Source of the DNA: Rhyacophila brunnea
Lineage: Eukaryota > Arthropoda > Insecta > Trichoptera > Rhyacophilidae
Direction of reading: 5' to 3'
DNA: 64,000 nt
Assembly: GCA_022495005.1 (NCBI GenBank)
Contig: JAGYXB010000653.1
Location: forward strand, 1,922,001 to 1,986,000
Position 1 is the stretch's first letter, and each line of letters begins with the position of its first letter. The translations under genes were made by a program, and so were the position numbers. Positions 48,057-58,959 of the stretch are shown here, piece after piece. The notes under the pieces were generated by a model. It searched no databases and was not told the origin of the DNA. It saw nothing but the letters and a program-made list of their open reading frames with translations.

Positions 48057-48596
48057 CTTCTTCTTCTTCGATGGCGCTACAGCTCAAGTCGAGCCCTGGC
48101 CTCCTCCACCGCTGTCCTCCAGCCGAAACGGTCCTCCGCACGTCTTTTTCAGTTCCTGATTTTTAGTATCTGGTTGGCATCTTTTGTAACATTATCACCC
48201 CATCGTGTGCGTGGCTTTCCCACTGGCCTTTTCCCTCTTGGGTTTTCTTCGAGGATCTTCTTTGGTATCCGTGACTCAGGCATGCGCTGGACATGGCCTG
48301 CCCAGTTTAACCTCTGGAGTTTTATGAAGTTGGAGAGTTTTGAATCTTGGTATAAGCGGTATAGTTCCGTGTTGTACCTAATTCTCCACTCCCACCATCA
48401 TTCATGGGTCCGTATATCCGCCTAAGGATCTTTCTCTCAAAGCAATCCACCATTTCAGCTGCTTTCACATTTAGCGTCCATGACTCGCACCTGTATGCAA
48501 CGACTGTGCGTATGACGGTTTTATAGAGCCGCGTCTTAGTTTTTCTGTGGACATTTCTGGATTTGAATATGGGCAGCAATGAGAAGTATGATTTAT
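48057..48596 (-). mobile_element. 5'-truncated LINE with GAA tail and 13-bp TSD
   Basis: A perfect 13-bp TSD, TGCAGTGCTACTT, lies at 48044-48056 and 48597-48609. On the minus strand the element runs from within the RT C-terminus to a (GAA)n tail, visible as CTT repeats at 48054-48068. About 540 bp. Confidence 0.85.
48070..48579 (-). pseudogene. LINE ORF2 C-terminal fragment with one frameshift
   Basis: The first part (48579 down to about 48390) reads LYKTVIRTVVAYRCESWTLN and ERKILRRIYGP, the thumb/C-terminal signature of RTE-like reverse transcriptases. Near 48385 the frame shifts within GGTGGGAGTGGAG. The continuation in the other frame carries YNTELYRLY, RLNWAGHVQRMP and GKRPVGKPRTRW, then a stop replaces the expected Trp after LKIRN. 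It belongs to a different subfamily from the 35937 element (their C-terminal sequences differ) although both end in GAA repeats. Confidence 0.8.
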
Positions 48597-48609
48597 GCAG
48601 TGCTACTTA

Positions 48610-49626
48610 CACCATTATAAATAAAACACGCCAACGGACTTACAACGTCGACAGGTTTAATTATATTGCTGTATTTTTTTGACTTGCTTGAGGCACTTAG
48701 ACTATAGTTGAAGTTATTGGCGTTGGTATGTAGAACATTTTTCTATAAAAATGTCAGTTTTTATGTTTTTGGTACTTAACGCCTTAATTAATACACGTAT
48801 TCATTTTATATTCTATAAAAATATTTTGAAAAAATGTTTGATTTTACAGTTTTGAAAAATTATAAGTACAAAACTTAATAAACTGAATGGAATAAATTGA
48901 TGTCAAATACCTATTTTAAAACAAAAAAGTTTATATGAATTTATTCTTTTTCATATAGTTGAAACTCATTAGTATTAATATTTTTGGTGCAGCCTACCAT
49001 AGATTTATGAAATGATGGAATGAGTATAATAAAATTCTAAAAATTTTTTTTATATTTCAAATATGGCATATAATAATAATATATTATCATCATTTATCAT
49101 TTTTATGCAAAATCGCGATGATTTAGAATAAAAATAACGAATTACATTACAAAAGTAAATGACAAAACTTTTCTGAAATTTACAGTCTTCAATCATTATG
49201 ATTGCTCCATAACGACAATCTCAAAGACTCGAATGCAGTGAAAAGTGTCATAAAAGTTAATAAAGCCATTCGTAGGTTAGTCGCTTGTTTATGAGGGCAT
49301 AAAACCTCTCTTGGTCATTAAAAGGTTAAAGAGATTGCGTAATAAATGTAATGGTCTACTTTTCAAAGGGAAAATGCAAAATGTTTACATACTTTGACTT
49401 CATCTCCCTCACAACGTTATTTGTCAGTAATACTTTATCTGCACTAGAAATCACAATTTCCCCTTTAATACAAAGCCTAAAGGCTTTCAGAAATAGGTAT
49501 ATGAGTAAATTGTAAACTCCAATAGAATTGTTGTGGAAGTGAATATATTTATGCATATTATATTATACAAATGGCATATACCAATCAATTATTTATCCTT
49601 AACTTTAAACGTAAAAAATAATTAAA
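48610..49626. other. No supported gene
   Basis: AT-rich DNA; a 66-codon ORF at 49356-49556 (-) has no domain. Confidence 0.4.
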
Positions 49627-50050
49627 ATAATTATAAGATTAAAAGAACTTTTTATATACAACGTTTTTAAATTTTCTGATATGAAGTAAATAAAAAACAC
49701 ACACACAAACAATTAATATAGAATACTGAAATGTCATTTTGACATTTCATTTTGATTTCCATGGTAACGCACGTATATATTAATAATTTAGTTGCTAGGA
49801 CCATCCCCTTACCAACCAATAATAGTATTACTTTTTAAATAACTTTCTATACAAAACAGAAGTAACTGAAAATGAATTCAATTCTGTTTAAAGATAGCTA
49901 AAAGTATTGAAAGAATGCATTGGCATCGTGTTCTAATATATTCTAAAGGTTTCAAATATCTAGCTAGTCGGGAAGTTAGTTAAAAATCGATCGCAAGATT
50001 TGTACTGGACAAACAACCACCGGACAAACAAGAATACGAGCTAAAAATGA
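49627..50050 (+). mobile_element. Family C repeat, copy 3
   Basis: Aligns with copies 2 and 4 from ATTATAAGATTAAAAGAAC to AAGAATACGAGCTAAAAAT. An internal block after CGTTTTTAAATTTTCTG is replaced by a CA-rich sequence (ACACACACACAAAC), and the right terminus GTTGTAAT is missing. Confidence 0.7.
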
Positions 50051-50964
50051 GAATTTACTAAACATAACTTGCCTAGGTATAACGCGATTTACAAAGAACA
50101 TAAGTAACTAGGAATATCTCTAAATATGATTAGAGTTGTATGAACATAACTACACTCTCAATTTAATTATTAGGAAAGATTACGAAATACATTTTTTTTC
50201 AAATAAGCTGAGTATATTCAATTTATTTTAATATTTACAGATTAATCCGATAATGCCACAATGTATTTCTGCGCGTTACCTTTCGCGTAACTATTTTCTG
50301 TTTTATATTAGTATAATACATTGATTACTGTTTACTAATTTAATCCTTTATTTTTTAGTATTTTGTATTATTTCTACTCCGTCTAATAGGCGTTCTTTTT
50401 TTACAGAATTATTTATGCATATCAAATTATAAAAGTCTGACATACTCTATGGTACTAGACTACAAGACATGAATATGTGCATAATGTCGAATATTATGCT
50501 CTTTGTTATGTACGTATTACGTGGGGTAATGTATCGTTTCATCTAGGCATTTTACGTTGTAGGTAATACTTTCTGTCTGGAGTTTTTTTTAAATTTTATT
50601 AATAAATTATATCACTAAATAAGTTTAGAAAAAAACGGATACCTACTGAGAATTCAATATGAGAGCAAAATATAGTTAGTATATCAGCTATAGATAGAAG
50701 GTATCTGGAAAATAAAGTAAATATAACGTTCTACCTCAATAATACATTGAAAGTATAATATTTAATCTATAGAATGGTGCATTTGGTAATTACTGAACCA
50801 ATATGCATTATGTCATATCTACACATGACCATGAAAAAAATACACAATTAAATAATAATAATCATATTAAATCTAAAAGAACGTACACATGTATAACAAA
50901 AAACACATACGTGTCTGATTGTGTTGATATATTGTAGTAATAGTAGATTATAAACTGAGTATAA
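50051..50964. other. No supported gene
   Basis: AT-rich spacer between two same-orientation family C copies; no ORF above 60 codons. Confidence 0.35.
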
Positions 50965-51402
50965 ATAATTACAAGATAAAAAGAACTTTTTACATACAAC
51001 GTTTTTAAATTTTCTGTTGAATCATATAAACTCGACTTGACTAGCTTAAACGATCAAAAAAAATGTACTTGATAGAAATAATACTGAAATGTCATTTTGA
51101 CGTGTCATATTTATTTCCATAGTAACGCACGTATATATTAATAATTTAGTTGCCTAGCAACCAATAATGGTGTCGAAATAACTTTTCATACAAAACAGAA
51201 TTAAGTGAAAATGAATTCAATTCTACTTAAAGATGTCTAAAATTATTTAAAAAAAAAATGCATTGGCATCGTGTTCTGATATATTCTAAAAGTTTCAAAT
51301 GTCTAGCTAGTCGGGAAGTTAGTTAAAAATCGATTACAAGATTTGTACCGGACAAAGAACCACCAGATAAATAATAATACGAGCTAAGAAAAACGTTGTA
51401 AT
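50965..51402 (+). mobile_element. Family C repeat, copy 4
   Basis: Intact ends ATTACAAGATAAAAAGAAC and AAAACGTTGTAAT. Closest to copy 2 by eye, but lacking its extra CCCCAGACCC stretch before CTAGCAACCAATAATGG. Confidence 0.75.
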
Positions 51403-52145
51403 AAAAAACGGCGAATTACACGACAAAATATATCGAAGAAATGATGGAGATAGGCATTTTTGCAATCAGTGTAGTAAGTCAAGAATCAGATTTTTAAAAC
51501 TATAAGGCCATTTTTTATATTTTTCTACTAATTATTGGCAACTTTTAAATTTAAAATCCCATTCTGACAAGATGAATATCATATACGATACATTGTCAGT
51601 ATGCCCACAATATTTAACCATAAAATCGAAATGGAGTTTTTTATACGAAAGTAATTTGAAATGCATTACAGCATTTAGACAAAATACATCAGAGTGTGGT
51701 GACAGGATTCCGTTGAATTAAAGCAGAGATACATTTAACCGGGTAAAATGTGCAATAACCTCATAAGTACCATTGTTAATTTAACGAACACCGTTACGTT
51801 AGAATGATTACCCCATCTCTCACGTAAAAAGCTTATCCAAGTCTCTAATGTGTGCTCACGTCTAACCGGTACCGTCACGTCTCAGTCAACGTGAAAGATG
51901 TCTCCTTACATCTGAAAAAATACACATTTTATTTGTTGGTGCTCTAAAGCCTGCTTTATACATTTTTCCTATGCAAGTATGCCATTAGGTATGGTATTAC
52001 CTATATTACATTTTCATGAAATATATTTTTTTAGTTAGTAGCTATTTCAATTCAAATTTATTTAAGTATTTAGAAATATGTAGTGAATTTTGTTAATTAC
52101 AAATTCCAGACGAAGATGTAAGAAATAGTATTTTTTTTTAAGTAT
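51403..52145. other. No supported gene
   Basis: AT-rich DNA with no ORF above 60 codons. Confidence 0.35.
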
Positions 52146-52440
52146 ATCATCATCATCAGCCGGAGTCAATCCACTACTGGATGAAGGCCTCCCCAAGCTT
52201 CTTCCAACTCTCTTGGTCCTGTGTCGTTCGTTGCCACGTATTTCCGCCGAACTTTACCAGTTCGTCAATCCAGCGGCTTTTAGGGCAACCCTGTGGCCGT
52301 TTCGTGCCCCTTGGGTACCACTGGATGAAGGCATTTGTCCAGTGGCCGTCCTTTCGGCGAGAAATGTGCCCCGCCTATCTCCGTTTCAGCTGTTTGGTAA
52401 CGTCTATTACATCACGTACTCCTGTCTGCTTCCTAACTTT
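52146..52440 (-). pseudogene. LINE 3' end with (GAT)n-type tail
   Basis: On the minus strand: VRDVIDVTKQLKRR, then a stop where Trp is expected, AGHISRRKD, GCPKSRWIDEL, and a C-terminal SWKKLGEAF, ending in a (GAT)n-type tail (plus strand ATCATCATCATC, 52146-52157). The AGH(I/V).R and RW.D words mark the C-terminus of RTE-like ORF2. The internal stop and short length make it a dead fragment. An older relative is at 34754. Confidence 0.7.
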
Positions 52441-52444
52441 TTAG

Positions 52445-52462
52445 ATATATATATATATATAT
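52445..52462. repeat. (AT)n microsatellite
   Basis: Pure AT dinucleotide run at the truncated side of the LINE fragment. Confidence 0.85.
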
Positions 52463-53036
52463 AGGTATATATATTATAAAAGGAAAGAAATAGAAGTGGC
52501 AGTATTGGAAAAATACATCATCTATTTGACAAAAAGGTAGGTCATTCTATTTATAGTTTATATTTTTCAGAGATTTTTTGGCCCGATCACATTACTTATA
52601 TAGGATGTTTTACATGACCCAAAAAACTCAAAAGACTGAACGCTATCACCAATCACAGAAATTAATGTAATATGCAATGCATACTTTGACTATATTTGAC
52701 CAAAGAAGTAGAAAGGGGCAGGAGCGTAGGTAAAAAAAGATTCAGTTTGGCTACGCAACTTCCGTAAGTAACTCAATATTCAAGGCGTTGAATAGACTGC
52801 TGTATAAGAATAATATTAACTATAATTTAGTAAGTTTATGAATATCTAAGAATGAAAAAATATAGAGGTAATGTTGAGTTACCTTCTAAAGTCTTCAATT
52901 ACTGAAGTAATTAAAATTATAAAAAAGCTGATTAAATTTCGAGAACAACACATTTTATTGATAGAAAATTGAGAAAATAAAACCTTTTCAAAATAATATT
53001 TTGCACATTTTATGAATACTACATAACAGTATATAA
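52463..53036. other. No supported gene
   Basis: AT-rich DNA; no ORF above 60 codons. Confidence 0.35.
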
Positions 53037-53856
53037 TATGTTACGCCGAATTTGAGAAATTGCGTAAGTATTACATAAAATCGGCAAAATTTTGCCTATT
53101 TCATGAAAAATGGCAGTCCGTTGCCCCTTATTCATGAATGAAAAGGTAAAATATCTGCCGAGTGCGTGAATTCGGCAGTAATTGTTCTGCCTAGTTCATG
53201 CATTGGGCAAATCAGATAGTAGCGCTACGGTGGTGTTTTTTCCAACTAAACCAAATATGTCAAATGTAGATGCGTTGGTCAAAATAGATGGTCGCGCTCC
53301 GGTGGTGTTTTTTGCAACTAACAAACAAACTAACCAAATGTGTCAAATGTCACATTGATTATATAAAAAATATACCAATCAATAATTACAATGACGTTCA
53401 TATTCATTTACTATGCCCAAAAAAATCTAGAACTATAATATGATAATGGAAGAATTTTATTTAAAGGTATTTTCGCGATTTGATTCGTGCTTGGGTATAG
53501 GGCAATGGTCAATTATTGTTTGTTTGTGATAGTATGATTTGATAGTTTGTTGACACTTGTTAGCTAACCTCAAAATGGACATTCAGTTGAATTCAGAATT
53601 ACAAAACCTAACCTAACCTAATCTTATAATAATATTATATTATGTCCAATTATAACTAATAAAACCATGCGTAGTAAATTTACTTTTTATACTGTCATGT
53701 TGACAGTTTAAGAATTCCATACCCTGCTAAATTCACGCACTCGACAGATGAATTGCCTAATTCATAAATAATGCAAGCACGTTGCCTTATTCATGAATTA
53801 GGCAAAATATTGCCGATTTCGTGTAATACGCAATTTCACACATTCGTTGTAACATA
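53037..53856. mobile_element. Family G long-TIR element with internal iterated words
   Basis: TATGTTAC at 53037-53044 and GTAACATA at 53849-53856 begin inverted arms of about 160 bases. They share GAAATTGCG, AAATCGGCAA, ATTTTGCCTA, TTATTCATGAAT and GAGTGCGTGAATT. The word TGCCTA(A)TTCATGAA and close variants occur several times within each arm. The 820-bp element carries no ORF. A tandem pair (53215-53267 and 53287-53350) lies inside the left half. TSD not resolved, because the flanks are TA-rich. Confidence 0.75.
53215..53350 (+). repeat. Direct repeat pair inside family G
   Basis: GATAGTAGCGCTACGGTGGTG...CCAAATATGTCAAATG and GATGGTCGCGCTCCGGTGGTG...CCAAATGTGTCAAATG are two units of about 55-65 bases in tandem; the second has a 12-base duplication (AACAAACAAACT). 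Confidence 0.7.
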
Positions 53857-54927
53857 TAAAAAAATTTAAACCACAGTTAACATATCTTAATCTGTTAATA
53901 TGAAAGACGAGAGATGTTTATTCTTCATTGCATAAATTTATAATATATTTGATAAAAAATTGAGTGCATGCAAAATTTGACCTACAAATTATAAATGTTT
54001 TAGAAAGATTTGGTATGCAACTCCCTTAATATTTGAAAAGTCTCTACTTTGTACGAACTATAAAGCTAAATAATGACTTGAATAAGGCGACATAAGGGTT
54101 GAAATAAAACAAACAATAGTGCGGAATACGGTTTTTTTCTAATAGCTTTAGTTCAACTTCTTGAACGAGAGCTTAGTCTTTAATGAAAAATTCTGAAACC
54201 AGGTTAAATAAAATTGAACTTTCATATGTCTTTATGTTAACAAAGTAGTGATTATATATCTACAAGAGAATATGACTATGAAAAGTGTTTTTATATATAA
54301 AAATATATTATTATACTTATAACTAGAATGGTATTTTATAATATTTTAAAATGTATAGGTTTATTACAACCGGATAATTATGGAGCATTTTTAAAAACCC
54401 TAGTTGTTAAATTTTGACTACTATTTTTAAGCTATATTAATTATTAATATTTTCATTTTAATTTAAATTACCGGAGAAGGAAAGCGGGTGAGTCTATTTG
54501 AAGTGACCAAGGTCCAATCCGAACTGTTGTGCCAGAGAATAAAAATAATAAAATGCAGTTGGTCACCTTATAAATACTTACAATGATTATTTGATTTCAT
54601 AATAAATAAAATTGACTATGTTACAGCTCGATATGTTATACTCTACCAGCCGGTGATTATTCTGCTGTCTATTTTTAGACCACATTTTGGCTTCGCGGCG
54701 TCCGCAGGAGATATTTGTCGCAATCTCAGAGGACCCTAAAATTTCATTATATATGTGTACTTTATAAATACTGAAAATTTTTGTAAAAGTAATATTTATA
54801 TTTTTAGTATTTTTTCATAAAATAGTTCCAAGAATATTAAAAAATACGTAGTATTTATTAATATTATAAAAAACGTATATGCGCACTAAATTTCTCTTGT
54901 CAAGTATTTAGTGTAAATCATTATACA
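53857..54927. other. No supported gene
   Basis: AT-rich DNA with no ORF above 60 codons. Confidence 0.35.
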
Positions 54928-55075
54928 CCCTGGGCACGGTAAAACCGGCTCACAGTTGTAATGGTATTGTTTTCTAGCATTAAAACAGATATTGTATGAA
55001 ACAATTCCAATACACCTGAGAATCGCCTATGGTGCCATTCAAAGCCCACTATAGTCAGCCCGTGGTACGAAACTG
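54928..55075 (+). mobile_element. Palindromic MITE, family E copy 2
   Basis: Aligns with the reverse complement of 11645-11795: CACGGTAAAA, CAGTTGTAATGGTATTGTTTTCTAGCAT, AACAATTCCAATACA and TATGGTGCCA. The outer GGCACC arm is decayed, so the hairpin is less perfect than in copy 1. Confidence 0.55.
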
Positions 55076-55314
55076 TAAATTTTGATAGTAGTTCTAGTTA
55101 TTGCTCCAACTTCGAATGCAATATGGTAAACTGTTAAAAAATTGTAATTGACTGAAAACAGATTACAGCATTGCATTCAAAGATTACCAATAACCAGCAC
55201 TACTATCGAAACTCATAATTCATTGTCGCTGTCTTGGTAGATGGGTTCGGGTGCCAATGTTGTATGATTAACCTATACGAGGTTGCATATTGATTGTTTG
55301 ACACACATTATAAC
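55076..55314. other. No supported feature
   Basis: Ordinary sequence between family E copy 2 and SINE-1; nothing recognised. Confidence 0.35.
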
Positions 55315-55329
55315 CACTGGGTTAGTAAG

Positions 55330-55497
55330 CGGCTCTCGTGGTGCAATGAAGGCGCTTGCGTTTCATCCGGGAGTTCTGAGTTAGACCCCGGTGAAGACAC
55401 ACTATATTTATGTGATTTTCTCAAAGCCTTTTAACCTTATTAACAACCACTGTGTACGAAAAAGCAAGGACATGGTTATTAACCAATATAAAAAAAA
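55330..55497 (+). mobile_element. SINE-1 with 15-bp TSD
   Basis: Head CGGCTCTCGTGGTGCAATG, B-box region GAGTTAGACCCCGG, then ACACTATATTTATGTG, GATTTTCTCAAAGCC and AAAAAGCAAGGACATGG, and an A-rich end. The TSD is CACTGGGTTAGTAAG (55315-55329) and CACTTGGTTATTAAG (55498-55512), 13 of 15 identical. Same 3' subtype as the 41572 copy. Confidence 0.85.
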
Positions 55498-55514
55498 CAC
55501 TTGGTTATTAAGAC

Positions 55515-56307
55515 TAGGGATCCCGAATCCCGGGATCCCGGGATCCCGAGCTATTTTCGATACCTATGAATCCCGGGATTAATAAATATAATCCCGGGAT
55601 ATCGGGATTGATTTTTTTTATCAATATAATATCAATAAAAATGGAACATAAAATAAAAGCAAAAATATAACAGAAAAAATACTTTTAATATAAAATAACT
55701 ACATTAGAAATAAATTAAGTTTGAATGAAGTTTCATTTATATATTTTATACCCATGTGTAAGTTGCCGATTCATTTTATTTTTTCACATAAATTATTAAA
55801 AACGAGAAAGATTGGAAAAAACAATGCTTCGTACTTTTAACAAAGTAATTCCACCATGATCTCATACGTTTTACGGCAGTTTCATATTTGGCTGACTAAT
55901 TAGATTTATGAAACGGAAAGGCCATAAGTACGCCATAATTATTTGCTTTACTATTTTAAATCTCGCTAATCCATTCATTAAGTCTTTACTAACAGAAACA
56001 GCAATCTCGTATTAATTCACATTATTATTTATATATATATATATTTAATATTATTTACTCCATTAAACTTATGTATTTCCAAGATTGAACGTAGATATAC
56101 AATATTAACAATAAATGTCTTAAATATTATAAATTATACTAGATTTATTTTTGACCGATTTTATCAATTTTATGTGTAAATATAAAAATTTTATATTAAC
56201 AATGGAAAAAAATTCCAATCCCGGGACCAGTCCCGGGATCCCGAAATTGTCAAATTGTAATCCCGAAATCCCGGGATCAGAATTTTGGCTCGGGATTGGA
56301 TTCCCTA
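55515..56307. mobile_element. hAT-type MITE with CCCGGGAT repeats, perfect 8-bp TSD
   Basis: TIRs TAGGGATCCCGAATCCCGG (left) and, in reverse complement, TAGGGAATCCAATCCCGAG (right). Subterminal regions carry multiple CCCGGGAT/ATCCCGGG words on both sides. The TSD ATTAAGAC is exact at 55507-55514 and 56308-56315. The 793-bp interior is AT-rich without a recognisable transposase. The insertion point lies in the 3' TSD of the SINE-1 just upstream, so the hAT copy came later. Confidence 0.85.
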
Positions 56308-56315
56308 ATTAAGAC

Positions 56316-56880
56316 GATACATCAGTGAAACGGTAAATAATTTTCAACTATAGGTGCGACGAAATTTTGGACTCGCTGGCATTCGGAGAGCGAACGTCGA
56401 GGTGTGAATACGTCAATTTGTTTCGTGATGGCGGCGGGGGTATTAATTCTTAAATCGTGTAAAGATGACTAAAAACGTTACCCATTTACTTGAAAAAGAA
56501 AACATGTAAATGAATATATTATTATTGTTACTAATATAACAATAAACAGTACTTATATTAAATGGACGCATGTTGAATTTAAATGACAAATTATATTTCG
56601 TTCGGCATGCGTCATTTGCACCCGCGACCCGCAATCCGCGCATCGCCTAGCCACGATCTTTTTAGATCATGCCTCAACTGAGGTATAGCCTTAAGGGAAA
56701 TTTATGAAACTATATATTATTATTATGCAGTAATTCATTCTCATTTTAAGCTGGAAATAATTTTAATAAATTTAATGATAGCATAGAAAATATAGATAAT
56801 AAATTATGCGCAATTTTCAAAATTTATAGCATGGTAATAAGATTACCGACCTCTGCTTTAAATTAAATATTTTTTACTTA
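56316..56880. other. No supported gene
   Basis: Mixed AT-rich DNA. Short GC-richer patches (56347-56440, 56590-56690) have no ORF or repeat partner that I recognised. Confidence 0.35.
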
Positions 56881-56884
56881 AATA

Positions 56885-57030
56885 CTCTGTCGCACTATCC
56901 TCCCATCGCATCCGTGGCTTCTTTAATGGTATCATATCCCTTGGGTTGCCTTGGACGACTTACTAAGAGAGGCAATAATCATTTATATTTTCTTGTGCAC
57001 CTTGTGTTTAGTTAAGGCTGTCCACTAGAT
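56885..57030 (-). pseudogene. Very decayed LINE C-terminus trace
   Basis: TCCCATCGCATCCGTGGCTT, then CCCTTGGGTTGCCTTGGACGA, parallels CCCCATCGTGTGCGTGGCTTTCCC...CTCTTGGGTTTTCTTCGAGGA at 48200-48256. Only the outline is preserved. Confidence 0.35.
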
Positions 57031-57774
57031 GCTAAATGGTCTGTAATCCCTTGACAACAGAAAAATGCAGAATGAATATATTTTGTGATTTCATAAGTTA
57101 TAATTTTTCGCATCGCAGTTTACTTGTGATTAATTTTATGCCGCGAAAAATATTAATTGGAATCCTTTCTTTTTTATAACAGCGATAATGTAAATCAAAA
57201 CATGAAATAATTAAATATTATTTATACATAGCTGAAATAAAGACAATCGATGACTGTTTTTAGTTTGTAAATATTTATGTGAAAAATTTTGATATATAAT
57301 TCCATCGTTTTTTTAAATCTTTTGAACATAAAAATTAAGCCATAATTTAATAAAAACAAAATATTTAGTTACTATACACCGTTATTTATTGTAATTTTTC
57401 TATTTTCGGTTACCTGTATACTAGACAGGTAGAGTAACGAAGCCAGATTTTATTGTGAGAGATTGATTTTGTATTAAAAAAAAACCAATGTGAAAACCAG
57501 CAAAATTCAAACTAAAACATTACAAATATGATTTTACGCAGTTCTGCTTTAATACAAAATGAGATATAAAGCTTCGAAGCTTATCACTGTATTCCTGGAA
57601 TATATGAAAATACGTTGAATCTGGATAGGCGGTGGATGGAGAGAAAGCACACAGTGTCCTACAAGCCGACTATTATAGATTTCGAGTGAAAATTGTTTTA
57701 ACAACGGTCATGCGGAAAAATGTTATATTTAAATAAAGTAAACGTGAAACATTCGAGAGTTACCGATGCATTAC
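57031..57774. other. No supported gene
   Basis: AT-rich DNA with no ORF above 60 codons. Confidence 0.35.
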
Positions 57775-58175
57775 TATGTTAGCAGCATCCGGAGCATGTG
57801 TCTAAGCCACGTGAAGCGCCATTTAGTGACTCCGTAAATTACCGGGAACTCGTGTGTAACTCACAAACTCGCGTATTCATGATGTAGTCGTACCGATGTG
57901 CCTCTAAGATTGAAGAGACATCGATACTCAAATATCAAAAGTCGATACTCTTCGGCCTTTGTAAGATGCCATGTCGCACAGCCATATAAGACAGTGTGAC
58001 ACTCCATATCGTTGTGCCACATCTGTGATAACTATCCGCTAACCGTTGAAAACTGCAGCGGTGCTACAAAAGAGATATACGCGATGGATGTCTCATATAG
58101 CGAGACGTTGCGATAGACTGAGGAAAGCGAGCTTATATGCTTGTCTTATGCACTTAGTAAGTTGTGTTATATTGG
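57775..58175 (+). pseudogene. LINE fragment with 5' inversion (twin-priming-like)
   Basis: 57784-58010 matches the 35937 LINE on the minus strand (from TTCACGTGGCT...CCGGATG back to TGTATGGCTGTG...GACATGGCATCTTAC). From 58053 the sequence matches the same LINE on the plus strand (CTGCAGCGGTGCTACAAAAG against 36828-36846) and continues toward its 3' end. An inverted upstream segment followed by a direct 3' segment is the signature of twin priming during LINE insertion. All frames are decayed. The family D element begins at 58191, so the LINE tail is not visible. Confidence 0.6.
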
Positions 58176-58190
58176 TAAAAATATGTATAG

Positions 58191-58959
58191 AGGCTGTTAT
58201 GATCCGCCATAAATAGTGCACATTAAACTTTGTCAGTCGTACGTATTTGTTTTCATTGACTAAGACTATAATTTATAGATGGTGTTGATTAATTTTTTTA
58301 AATCAATTAAACCATGCCGAAACCAAACCATAATAATTTTTGTATACTTTGGGCGATACGACAAAATAAGCACACTTTTTTATTTATACTTATTTGTTTT
58401 CGTTGGATTAAAAACACATATTATTGGTTAATTTTTTTAAATTCATAAAGCCTTGCCTAACCAAACTATAATAGATAAAAAATATTATTCTACCTATAAA
58501 ATATCCAAAGTTATGTATGATTAAATTGCATTATTTAGATATTTTATAGATAGCGTGTATTTTTATACGATTATTTATTATAATTAACACAGTTTATTAA
58601 TTGTTGTCTTATTTTGCAGTTTTGTATTAGCGTAAATTTTTTCCTTACTATAATTTTTAATATTGCCTCTACGTGCTCATCTCTCCCATGGGTACCTTAA
58701 TTTAAAGTCATGTAAATTCAGTCAAAGCACATTTGACTGCATGGCGACCTTGGTCTTGGGTAACTGCTCCTGAGACATTCCCAGTCATAAAAATATAAAC
58801 GATGCTTCACACCCAAATGTAGGGTTCCGTGATATGCCCGATTAAGATCGTGTTTCGTGCGGGACGGTGTGGTTTGGTGGAGCCATTAACCTCAATTAAA
58901 ATTTAGTCTTATTTTTTCAAAGTTTAGTGTGCACTATTTATGGCTGATCTTAACAGCCT
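58191..58959. mobile_element. Family D TIR element
   Basis: AGGCTGTTATGATCCGCCATAAATAGTGCACATTAAACTTTG at the left is matched by the reverse complement of the right end (AGGCTGTTAAGATCAGCCATAAATAGTGCACACTAAACTTTG), a TIR of about 42 bp. The 769-bp element includes a GC-richer block (58700-58880) related to 41186-41365. No ORF. TSD unresolved; a TA target is possible. Confidence 0.75.

Noticed and set aside
48030..48425. 131-codon plus-strand ORF, the longest on that strand in the region
   Set aside because: It is antisense to a LINE ORF2 fragment bounded by a TSD and has no domain of its own.
52181..52464. Plus-strand ORFs of 87 and 83 codons
   Set aside because: Both are antisense to a recognisable LINE C-terminus with a GAT-type tail.
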